A DNA stretch of 64,000 nucleotides from Oscheius onirici (lineage: Eukaryota; Nematoda; Chromadorea; Rhabditida; Rhabditidae). Every line of letters begins with the position of its first letter. Within the stretch, counting starts at the first letter, position 1. Positions 55,241 to 64,000 of the stretch are shown one piece after another. A program made the translations under genes and the position numbers. The stretch covers positions 5,828,001 to 5,892,000 of the forward strand of contig OW051472.1 of the NCBI GenBank assembly GCA_932521025.1, read 5' to 3'. The notes under the pieces are model-generated. The model searched no databases. It was not told where the DNA came from and saw only the letters and a program-made list of their open reading frames with translations.

Positions 55241-57001
55241 CAACCTATTTTTTCGTCATTTTCTGGAATTTTTTGTTCAAACTTTGGAATCTAGTAGAGA
55301 CAAATATGAGGAACAATCTGACACAAGAAATAAAAAAAATTCTGAAAATTCTCGCACCAAGTTTGCGCCAACAAATGTATTTTTTTGCGTTTTTCTTCGA
55401 GAAGAAATTAGGTCTTGAGGAGCAATGTTTGCCCTCCTTCTATTCCTCGTTGTTTATATTTTGTTCAGCCTCGGGATTTGCACCCACAAACCACAATCTG
55501 CAGTCCTCTTGCAAGTACTTCTCTCGATGGCAACACGCTTTGGATGAATAATCGGCACGAATGAGGGATGATGTTAGTTGGACGAGAACGGAGAGAGTGC
55601 TCAGATTGAAGAGAGTGTGGATGAAGCTCCTGGCCCGAGTGGAGGGTGTCACAACCCGCGTCTCACTTGAACCATCCGTCAACGACACTCTCGAACTTGT
55701 CGACAGCCCTTTTTCCGCCAACGAAATCCTCTTTTTTCCCGCCCGATTAGGCTCTGCCACCTGCACAAATTACTGCCATTGATCCCTTCTCGTCTCTCCT
55801 CCCGCGCAATCCTCAGGTATTCAGTCTCTCTCGACCAGCTAACATTCGTTTCGTTAGTAAATAGACAGCGGTTTTTCCTCATTGCTTCCTTTGCCACTCA
55901 CGTTCCTTTCTGCTTCGAGGCACGTCAGTTCCGGACACAAATGTCTTTTTCGGGACCTTCTGTGAAGTAATTCTCCGCTTTTTCTACAACATCATTGTTC
56001 ATTATGGGTGAGGGGAAAGTGCAGTCGACATTGGCTCAATAAGGGATCCAGACAAACAGCTCCTAGGCAGACATCTTCCCATCTGTAGGTCTTTCTCCCT
56101 TTTTCTTCTAGTGGTTGCCCAGTTACTCTAACCAACTTTGGACGTAATTCCTTTGTTCTCTTTCATCTCTCTGTCCTTTTACTCACTTTAAGCTTGTTAA
56201 GGGTTGATTACTTACCCTTCTGAGAATGACCACGACATTCTTCGAAGCCGATTAGGCGTTGAATTAGATGCGCTGCAGAGCTGCCTAATGACAGCATCGA
56301 CTGGCTTCTTGACCACAACTTTGCCTCCTTTTTCAAGTTCTCCAATCACGTGCATGATATGAGAATAGGAAGAAGTTTGCTGGCGTCATCAGAAAGACGG
56401 CTAGTTAAAGGCCGGGGGCAGTGATGAATTATTGAGTGGCTCTCTGATCGCAGACACTCCTCTCACGGAAACTGAGCCACGACTTTTATTCTTCTTCAGT
56501 CACCAATGAGTCTTGACTCTCACTATTCCCTTTTTCTTTCGTTACACCTCAGTCTTATGATTTTGCGGCTTTTTTGCTCGACACGACAACTGCTTTTCTT
56601 TCAAAGAGTTTGATGGCCTTTGGACCACTACGTGCGGCTTCTTCCCCGTGCGGTCAGTTTTTTCGATTCCGAGGATCGCTGAATCCGTTTCCTTCGCGTT
56701 CCTAGATTAGCCCGTCTCTTTGCCTCCGTTTGTTGCAAAGGGCAAATCGAAAGTCTTACTGATAGAGGGTCAGCTCAATTGCTTTTCGGGTCGAATTAGA
56801 CCTTATCAGGCAGACAATAAACTGTCTGCAACGCCAAGACTTTTCACTGTCCGCTTTCCTGCCAGGAAGTTACTTGTCTCTGTTAATTCCTTCAAACATA
56901 CTTTCTATGCTTTTTCTTCTCGAATTATAAAAAAAAATCTTTCAGAGAACAGCTCCATTGCTAAGTTTACATCGTAGTGGATGTGCGTATTATGATATGG
57001 G

Positions 57002-57336
57002 ATGCCGTCTGACGCGCACCGAATCTACAGAAATCTGCGAAAAGGTTTTCATTTTGTTGTTTAAAATCAAAATCAAGTTCAGCAGACAGAAAACAGTCCG
57101 AAGGTACACGAGAAGAAAGGCAAGGAGAGTTCTTTAGCCGGGGCTCCGCTGTTGAAGAATGGCACGACCCCGCCATCCTTGGCCGTTCCAAACAAACCTA
57201 TAGGCGAAGTCGAAAGCGCAAGTCAAGCCGATTTTTTCAGGATGCTCGATGACAAAATACAAAACGTCAGTTTACCTAGAAAGAGTGAACAGTAAATTTA
57301 CAGGGGCCTGATCTAGATTCCGAGATGGACGATTAG
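57002..57336 (+). CDS. Small acidic-tailed protein (hypothetical)
   Basis: Three short exons give about 87 residues: MPSDAHRIYRNLRK, a basic/polar stretch (VQQTENSPKVHEKKGKES), a Pro-rich linker, then SQADFFRMLDDKIQN spliced to GPDLDSEMDD and TAG (57334-57336). The first intron is about 30 nt between AAAAG|GT and AAG|TT and is unusually short. The second intron is GTCAGT to TTTACAG, 38 nt. The tail loosely recalls a GoLoco motif (FF..L...Q...MDDQ), but the defining DQR is missing, so no function is assigned. It is convergent with the chemoreceptor gene, 63 bp apart. Confidence 0.5.
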
Positions 57337-57399
57337 CCTCTCGCAAAGAACTCTATCCGGGTATTGACAAGCATTCTTTTTTTCGATATAAATCTTTGT

Positions 57400-58599
57400 T
57401 TAACGACCATGGGTTGCTGAGGTAGACAGGAACGATGGCTGCACAACTTTCTTCTGGTAAAATCTACCGAACAGTCGGATTCGAAGTGTCGTACACGTTA
57501 AAAGTAACAGCCACGGTTGAAGTACGCACATCAGCTCGGCCGGAAGCATGCTGAACAATTGTTTTAAGAGGTTGTTCGAGAAAAAAACAGACTTGATTTT
57601 GATGACAAACTCCTTGATATCCGAGTGGTTCGTCCACGCTGCCCATACTTCCAGTCCGGACCGAATTGGGGTCGGGAGAAGAATGAAGAAAGTGGCCATT
57701 CCACACTTGAGCAGCATCATTTCTTGTTTCTGACAACAAAAATATTCAAACGGTTTTTCAACTTCCCATGAGCGTACGGAATTTCACGTAACGAAAACTA
57801 CCCGGCTGGCAACGTCTAGTCAGGCTTTGAGGACTTCCCGAAGCACCACTAACGCAAATAAACTGACCCGTGTTTTAGAGGCTTCAATACGATATTTTCC
57901 AGCCAAAATAGCTGTAGACACATAGGCAAAAATACAAAAGAAAGCAGCTACAAAGCTGAGAATAGTGTCAACTGTACTGTCAAACTGTAAGAAAGACTGA
58001 AGTTGAATAATATGCATGACCTACAGTTAGTACATTGTTACTGAGTGTGAAACTGAAAGTTTGTGTCGAATTGTAGAAGATAGTTGTGGCTTTTACACTT
58101 GGAGAGAAGACGACCAGACGAAAAAGTCCAGAGATGGCGTATGTGGCGGCAGTTATAAGCAAGATGAACTTTGAGTTCCAGACACGATCGTATGTGCCAA
58201 AATTTGGGAATAAAAAGGCTGAGAGTCTGTTAGCGGCAATTATCATGTGTCCCATATAGAGAACAGATTTGATGAAAGAGTACCAGTACCATTCTGCCTC
58301 AATAATGTTGTTGTCTTCCATCAAGGTGTACTCGATAATCATGTATTTCCGGGTCCGATTAACAAAGTTTACAGTAAGATACTCCAAGATTTCATGGAAT
58401 CCCTAAAAGAAAGTCTTGACGCAGAAAGTAAACCAACTTGAATTAAAACAATTGTAAAGAAAGGAACTTTGAAGAAGGCGCCGTTTGAGAGCTTTCGGGA
58501 TCGGTAGATGGTCAAGAGTACAGCACAGTGTAAAAGGGCGGAAATGAAGCCCAATCCCATCCAAATCCATTCCCACAACGGTATAACAGCGATAGACAT
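57400..58599 (-). CDS. Serpentine chemoreceptor, Srg/Srv-like (A)
   Basis: Nematode-type seven-transmembrane chemoreceptor. It starts MSIAVIPLWEWIWMGLGF (58599). TM1 is SALLHCAVLLTIYRSRK, followed by FFKVPFFTIVLIQ and GFHEILEYLTVNFVNR. TM3 and its loop are MGHMIIAANRLSAFLFP and TYDRVWNSKF. TM4 is ILLITAATYAISGLFRLVV, TM5 is TILSFVAAFFCIFAYVS, TM6 is EMMLLKCGMATFFILLPTP, and TM7 is the PAELMCVLQPWLLLL part, ending ATHGR then TAA. The NR.SAF.FP..YD.VWN segment is typical of Srg/Srv-class receptors. The paralogue at 60976-62336 has the same exon structure and orientation; a TTR gene lies between them on the other strand. The ligand is unknown. Confidence 0.8.
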
Positions 58600-59156
58600 T
58601 GTATAATAGTTGTTGCTTCTCTTTATGCTCGAGGCGTGTCCTCTTTCATCAAATCTATTCAGGCGAAAGAGACGGTTGAAGAAATTCTAAAGTATTCGTG
58701 ATTGAACATACGGTAGTAACCGTGTGACAGATGACGTCGAAGGAAGAGACCGAATGACAAGCTGAGTCGTAAGTTTTGTAGATTCCGGGTCTTCTGACAA
58801 CAAATTCCGGGTCTTCTGACAACATCCGGAGCAATCTATTCTCATTTCTAGATACCCATGTGACGAGAATTTTTTCTCAGTGGCTGTTGACATAACAACT
58901 GCTGTCTGTCTTGAAATATTTCGAAGGTCCGTTTCAGGCTTTACGAGGTTCACTATTTTCCAAAGTGTATTCTTGTTATTCTATGTCCTGTTACTTAGTC
59001 TTCTCTTATTTGGCATAAAGATAAACATTTAAAAAAATCCTTTTTCAGCAGTCTTTTTTCTGTTTCTCCAAGAATCGTAATAGTGCTGAAGTGGGCTTCC
59101 TCTCATTCACGTTGTGTCTCATCCTCGAAATGTGTCTCCCGCCGCCTTCCGAAAAC
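58600..59156. other. Divergent region between chemoreceptor A and the TTR gene
   Basis: No gene is recognised. There is a 22-bp tandem duplication (ATTCCGGGTCTTCTGACAAC, twice, about 58783-58826). The region must contain the promoters of both flanking genes; the TTR TATA box is at its right edge. Confidence 0.5.
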
Positions 59157-59166
59157 TATATAAAAG
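59157..59166 (+). promoter_or_regulatory. TATA box of the TTR gene
   Basis: TATATAAAAG lies 63 bp upstream of the TTR start codon, with a CTCTC-rich stretch before it. The spacing suits a direct promoter with a short untranslated leader rather than an outron, and fits a highly expressed secreted protein. Confidence 0.65.
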
Positions 59167-59228
59167 CGCCGTGATGAGTCTTCCATCATCACATTTTGTC
59201 TCCGAGACGACAGTCTACCACACCAAAA

Positions 59229-60945
59229 ATGCTAATTCTGCTGCTACCGCTGGCAGCAGCTACTTTTCGCGAGCAGAGTGCCGGTGCCAAAGGATTCGTC
59301 TCGTGTCGAGGAGTCCGACAGCCCGGCGTCTTTGTCCAGCTCTACGACGAGGATTCTAGTGAGTTATTTGCCTGAATGCCTGACCGCAGTATGACAGACC
59401 ATTAGCTTGTTCGTTACGGGACCCATCGATGTAACTATGATTGAGTTGGATACTTAGATGAATGAAAATTTCATCATTCGCACGTTATATAGGGACGATG
59501 GGTACAAATCTGGTACTGAACTAATATTTCAGACTTACCTTTTGACTCGGATGACTTGATGGGTTCGACAAATGCGGACGGACTCGGTCACTTCTGTGTA
59601 AGAGGAATGACTAGCGAAGTAAGTTCCCTCGCCCCGGAATTCAAATTGTTCAGGTGACCAACATCGAGCCCTACATCTTCATCGAGCACAACTGTGGTTA
59701 TGAGGGATTAGATCGGAAGGTTCGATACTGTCGCTCCTCTTACTGATAGACGTTTAGACAACTTTCTTCTACTATCTGGATCCAGACTTTATTGTCGAAG
59801 GCAATACGATTCGCAAGATCCAACATCTGGGAGAGATTGAGCTTTTGGACAAAGGTAATTGCTACAATTTTTCCAAGACTAACAGTTTTAGACGCTCCTA
59901 TCCAAGACTACAAGAAGAAGTATCACCATCACCGTCATCTGGCTCACTCTCAGAGGGAAAGAATCGACCAGTGTATCCCGCTCTACGTTACGTACAAAGA
60001 TTTCTTCGAAAACGTTAAATAATTCTCGGTATTTTCACCAAATCTGTTTAGGAAGTGTTCGGAACTGGAGTAGATGTGATCAAGGCTCTTCCTCAGGACG
60101 ACGAAGGATTCGGTCTGATCGAAGAAGTACCTGAGCCTGCCCAGGTGCCAGACGATGTTGACGAACAAGTAATTGATATTGTGAAAATACACGAAGACAT
60201 CAAGGACGTGGAGACTTTGGAGGAAGAAAACCAGAAGAGAATAGAGGAGGAAACGAGACGATTAGAGGAGGAAAGGATACGTCTTGAGGTAGTTGGAGAT
60301 TGCATAATGGGGTAAAAAGGGTGAAGTCCGATATTTTGTTTTGCACTTGTGATGTTTTCCCGCAGTTTTTACGTGTTTTGACAGCTTTTGAACGCAGTGT
60401 AGAAACTACTAGAAGAAGAACATATCTTCAAAAGAATGTATTCAGAAGCTAGTTTCAGGAAGATCGCCAAAGAGAACTTGAGGCAGAGAAGCACAGAATC
60501 GAAGAGGAACGTCGTCGAGAAGAAGAACGCCGATTGGAAGAGGAACGAAGACTTGAAGAGGAAAGACGACTCGAGGATGAGAGGAAGAGAGAAGAAGAAC
60601 GAAGGCTTGCGGTTTGTTCCAACTTTGAAATTTCAAAGTTTCCTTTCAGGAAGAAGAACACAAAAAAGAAGAAGAGCGTCGTAAGGTCGAGTATGAGAAA
60701 TTGATGGAAGATTACCGTCGTCGTGAGGTTAGCTTCTATATAAGCCCATAAAATGTCCCAAAATTCAGGAGGAACGCCGTCTCGAGATCCAGCGCCGCGA
60801 GGAAGAATCCCGTCAGCTGAAACCGACACAATCCTCGGTGATCTTTCATGCCGATGAGGAGGATGACCCGTGCTACAGGAGAAAAATCAAGCGCGGTGTC
60901 AGAATGGACGTTAACGATCCGTGCTATCGTCGACTGAAGGGCTAA
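59229..60945 (+). CDS. Transthyretin-like protein with charged coiled-coil tail
   Basis: Secreted protein. A signal peptide (MLILLLPLAAATF) precedes a nematode transthyretin-like domain: KGFVSCRGVRQPGVFVQLYD, SDDLMGSTNADGLGHFCV, TNIEPYIFIEHNCGY and a tail TFFYYLDPDFIVEG. A His/Lys-rich segment (KKKYHHHRHLAHSQRE) follows, then YVTYKDFFEN. The usual domain would end here (stop at 60020 if unspliced). A 38-nt intron (GTTAAAT to GTTTAG) instead leads in phase 0 to EVFGTGVDVIKALP, an acidic stretch, about 100 residues of E/R repeats (EEERRLEEERRLEDERK), and a terminal DPCYRRKIKRG...DPCYRRLKG. Both forms are possible; the extended one needs that short intron. TTR domains are known in many nematode secreted proteins. 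The tail is unusual. Confidence 0.78.
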
Positions 60946-60975
60946 TTTCCGGACTTTTTTATGGTTACTCGGTGC

Positions 60976-62336
60976 TTACTCACGATCTATCACAGTTCTT
61001 TCATCTAATAAACTATGTAAGTGTAGCAGCTGTTCCGCTGGTAGTAGGTCCGGCCAGTGTTGATTTCTCCCTTTTGAAAAGAGCTTTGAATCGTTCACGC
61101 AACGAAGCACAAGAAAGTAATAACAGCCACGGCTGAAAGACACACATAGCTTCGACAGGAAGTAAACTGAAATTTCATTTGGGAAATCAAGTAAATAATA
61201 GACGAACTTTAGCTGACGAACAAATGTGTAAATTGTCGTGTGCTGCGTCAACGAAGCCCACAATTCGACTGTACATCGTATCGGTGTGGGCAGAAGAATG
61301 AAAAACGTAGCTATTCCGCATTTGAGCAGGGTCATCTCCCGTTTCTGAATGATGGAAATGAGTCATTTGGAACGAACCCCATGGGAAATGCATGTTTTGG
61401 TACGGTTTAATTTCGTTCAGCAGTAACCATTTAAACAATTTTATGCCAGGGGCTAGCTTACCCTTGCTCTAGCCGAATCTAGTTGATGTTTGCTGGCCAA
61501 GTAAGCCGTTAACGAATAGAAGATGAAACAAATGCTGGCAGAGGTCAAGCTCAGAACTAAGTCAACCGTGGCGTCATACTGAAATGGGTTTCAAGAATAG
61601 AGGGAAAAAGGATATGCGTACATCCATCAGGAAATTTCCGAGGTCGTAATGGAGAATGTCCGTTCCGTTGTATGTAGTAGCCAGGCACTTGACTGATGGA
61701 GAGTACACGGCTGCACGCAGAGTCATCGAAATGAGGTAGCTGACGGCTGTGAGGATAGCCACTGTCATCGAGTTCCAGATCTACAGATACATTTTAACCG
61801 CTGTAAACACATCGGCTAGATGACGAGGAAACGGTTGGTGTCATTTCCATCAACGGCTCACCCAACAATTGCAACCTCTGAAATGAAACACACCTTGTCA
61901 TATCGCCCATATTCTGTGAACAGAAAGGCAGAAAGTCTGTTCGTCGCGATCGCCATGTGACTGATGTAAATGACATTTTTCAAAAAGATGTACCAATAAA
62001 TCTGCCATTCGATCAAGTTGTTATCTTCCGATATGGCATAATAGATGATTCTGTACTTTCGAAGTCTGTTTAGAAAGTTGGAAGTGAGAAACTCCAAAAT
62101 CTCATGAACTCCCTGAACGGATTGTTTTCGCTGAACATTTCCCGAATCACCTGAATGAGTACGATTGTGAAGAAAGGCGCTCTGAAAAAGTGTCCGCTTG
62201 GAGTCTGTCGTGCTCGAAGTATGGTCAGCAGTACGAGACAGAGTAAAAGGACAGAGAAGAAGCCGAAAGTCATCCAGAGCCATTCCCAAAGAGGAATCTC
62301 GTTCAAGGACATATCGTAAGCTGAAACTGTTGACAT
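60976..62336 (-). CDS. Serpentine chemoreceptor, Srg/Srv-like (B)
   Basis: Paralogue of chemoreceptor A. It starts MSTVSAYDMSLNEIPLWEW at 62336; an internal Met in MSLNEI aligns with the start of A and may be the true start. The helices follow the same order: FFSVLLLCLVLLTILRAR, FFRAPFFTIVLIQ, GVHEILEFLTSNFLNR, ISHMAIATNRLSAFLFTEYG, YDKIWNSMTVAIL, LVLSLTSASICFIFYS, REMTLLKCGIATFFILLPTP, and the stop after ERTVIDRE. The conserved NR.SAFLF and TLLKCG.ATFFILLPTP segments are shared by the pair, so duplication is fairly recent. Its 3' end overlaps or abuts the TTR gene's 3' end (31 bp between stops). Confidence 0.8.
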
Positions 62337-62816
62337 TGTCTCGAGTAAGAAAAGGGAAGCAGTGAGGCGTGTCTGTCTAATATTTTCGCATTCAGAGAAA
62401 AGGAATTACAGACTGAAAGTTGACTCACTTCATCCGAAGCATGAGAATATGGAAGCTTGGCCAATGATCAAATGGGCGTGAATTTTCATAGTTTTCCAAC
62501 AGGGGGCATCAGAGGAAACAGAAATCCTGAGCTAAACTGAATAGCGTTATGATTCTTACACTTACCTTTGCTAGTCTTCTCGATGACAACAGAGTCCGGA
62601 AATTGAAAAATCTCTGGGAACAGAGTCCGGAAAGTGAAAAACTTCATAAAAAACAGACTACGATTTTTTTTACACATTTCATTTATATATTCAAACTGAT
62701 TTTTGTCCTTGTATTGTCTCCTGCCACTATCAGTTTCAATCAGCTGCTTGTCTGTGACCCCTAACAAATCGATTTTTTCGTAGTTCTCAGTCTATGTCTC
62801 GCCTTCTTTTGAAAAA
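62337..62816. other. Intergenic region with a short tandem repeat
   Basis: 480 bp between chemoreceptor B and the divergent RING gene. An imperfect duplication of CAGAGTCCGGAAAKTGAAAA lies at about 62589-62640. No other element was recognised. Confidence 0.5.
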
Positions 62817-63849
62817 ATGAGCTCACCATCGTCTTCTTCCCATCAAATTCGACCGATTGATATTGTTAACAGCTGCTTCGAAACTATTGCCACGGAGGCT
62901 GAGCGTAAGTTTCATTTCCGAATCGTTGTAACTGTTTTCAGTCGGACATGCTCCTGGTAGTCTGAAGAAATTGATAGCCGAACTGAAAGGATCTGGAATG
63001 GAGGTCATTCGAGATATGATGGAGAAGGACACTGACGAATTGAGAGAGCTGAGAGAGTCCGTGGGACGGCTGTATGCTAAAGGTTCGTTTGGGGAACAAG
63101 GTGTGATTATACTCGAATTCTGTAAATTTATGGGAGGAATGGGTGCGAGTAAAGTAAGCATGGTACAGTAAACTTTAAACTGCACTTTCTTCAGTATCCT
63201 AATTCCAGTTGAAGTGCTCGGAGAAGAGAAACAGGAACTTCGTCAATTGCTCAATGAAGTAGAAACTGCAGCTTCCCAAGGGACGAGTCTCAATCCAGTC
63301 GAATGCAGCATTTGTTTTCGAGCTTACGGTAACCTTTTCCACGGGTACTGTGTCGAGTCTTTAGAAAACTCTCTTCTCCCGGAGACGGGTAACTGTGGTC
63401 ATTCAATCTGCTACGATTGTGTTGAGAGTCTACAGTCAAAAAACTGCCCGATTTGCAGAGAACATGACAGTTTTAGAGATTCTTTTCGGAACTATCTGGC
63501 AGAGGGTCGGTTACTGTATTCACCAAAATCCAGAGAACTCCGTTTAGAGCTCATTTCTAGGCATCAACCAGGACTTTCAAGTCCATCTGCAGCCAGGAGA
63601 AGAACACAAAGAAGACGTCAACGACCGGGTTTTCGCATAACTATTGGGAATCTATGTCTCGTGGTCATGTTGCTCATGTCCTTCCCAGTCTTAATGTTGC
63701 TAGTTGGACTGGTTCTTGTTCCCTTGATCTCATTTGCCCTCACAATTTCACTGATGCTTTACTTTACCGGGTTCTCTGAGAGACTGGTCGACTATCTCAC
63801 CGTGTTTCTCGACCGTCTGGACGACACGCTTCAACACATGACTGAATAA
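62817..63849 (+). CDS. RING-finger membrane protein (probable E3 ubiquitin ligase)
   Basis: Three exons, starting MSSPSSSSHQIRPIDIVNS. A helical N-terminal part (LKKLIAELKGSGMEVIRDMM) leads to a C3HC4-type RING: CSICFRAYGNLF, NCGHSICYDCVESL and NCPICREHDS. This places C-x2-C, C-x-H-x2-C-x2-C and C-x2-C with an enlarged first loop. A basic linker (ARRRTQRRRQRPG) precedes two adjacent membrane segments (LCLVVMLLMSFPVLMLLVGL; LISFALTISLMLYF), then a short acidic tail ending LQHMTE. RING proteins of this layout usually pass ubiquitin to membrane substrates; the target is unknown. The second intron is best read A|GTAAAG to TTCCAG|TT, which keeps the frame. No named orthologue is recognised. Confidence 0.78.
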
Positions 63850-63918
63850 ATTGGTTTATTCCGGTCAACTGGTCCTTTCTTATCCTTCGGGTCAAATTAA
63901 TTAAAAATTATGTTGTAT

Positions 63919-64000
63919 TCAAAACATCGTGAGACCGAAGAGCCGCTGCTGCAAACACTTTGCTCGCTTCTGAACCCGATTCTTGTCGATGAGAAGCAGG
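63919..64000 (-). CDS. 3' end of an unidentified gene (partial)
   Basis: The minus strand from the window edge is open and reads LLLIDKNRVQKRAKCLQQRL, then FGLTMF and TGA (63919-63921). The composition is plausible for a coding 3' end, but 26 codons are too few to identify. It would be convergent with the RING gene, 69 bp apart. Confidence 0.35.
   Translation of the reverse strand, partial: LLLIDKNRVQKRAKCLQQRLFGLTMF

Larger units (their letters stand above)
54172..57001. other. 2.8-kb intergenic region without a recognised gene
   Basis: It contains the single Tigger-type end at 55197 and the dispersed repeat copy at 55152-55188. Most of 54.8-57.0 kb is pyrimidine-rich on the + strand, with scattered AATTAG motifs. 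A 124-codon minus-strand open frame (54413-54787) has no recognisable motif and was not accepted as a gene. Confidence 0.5.

Noticed and set aside
57280-57336. GoLoco motif assignment for the small protein
   Set aside because: The defining DQR triad is absent, so the motif was kept only as a loose resemblance.
58687-58953. 88-codon minus-strand open frame upstream of chemoreceptor A
   Set aside because: It contains a 22-bp tandem duplication and no recognisable motif. It is more likely promoter-region sequence.

Overview
This is a window of nuclear DNA from a nematode. Most introns are very short (about 38-60 nt), start GT and end TTTCAG. Many start codons sit just after a TTTAG/TTTCAG acceptor, as expected for spliced-leader trans-splicing. 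Two gene families seen here are nematode-type: a transthyretin-like (TTR) protein and a pair of Srg/Srv-style serpentine chemoreceptors. The species cannot be named from the sequence. A complement C3-like gene argues against a Caenorhabditis-like gene set.

Layout. 0-1.4 kb: VPS45 (minus, cut by the window edge), divergent from COG6 (1.9-6.4 kb, plus), which carries an LTR-element remnant in an intron. 6.7-14.2 kb: rhomboid protease RHBDD1, whose 6.3-kb intron contains a complete glutamate-carboxypeptidase-II-like gene on the same strand. 14.2-17.2 kb: a broken RTE-type non-LTR retrotransposon. 18.3-40.0 kb: the C3-like gene, with a 12.3-kb intron holding two peptide-type GPCR genes (minus), a Merlin-type MITE and an RRM-like gene (plus). 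40.1-51.0 kb: LSM2, TSEN34 and GCC1 in one minus-strand array, possibly an operon. A 5.7-kb GCC1 interval holds a tyrosine phosphatase gene (plus) and a 3.5-kb Merlin DNA transposon. 51.0-53.6 kb: three inverted-repeat elements, two of them nested in the third. 53.7-54.2 kb: EMC6. 57.0-63.8 kb: a small acidic-tailed protein, two chemoreceptors (minus) flanking a TTR protein with a long charged coiled-coil tail, and a RING-finger membrane protein. The last 80 bp look like the 3' end of another minus-strand gene.

Functional themes. VPS45, COG6 and GCC1 act in endosome/Golgi trafficking. RHBDD1 and EMC6 are ER membrane quality-control and insertion factors. LSM2 and TSEN34 act in mRNA and tRNA processing. 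The secreted or surface set is the C3-like protein, the TTR protein, the carboxypeptidase and the GPCRs.

The most striking points are the genes-within-introns architecture (RHBDD1, the C3-like gene and GCC1 all host whole genes) and the nematode C3-like protein. That protein keeps the macroglobulin order, an anaphylatoxin-like cysteine cluster and a C345C/netrin-type tail, but its thioester site is lost. Exon borders were set by eye from splice signals and homology remembered from family sequences. No alignment or database search was run.
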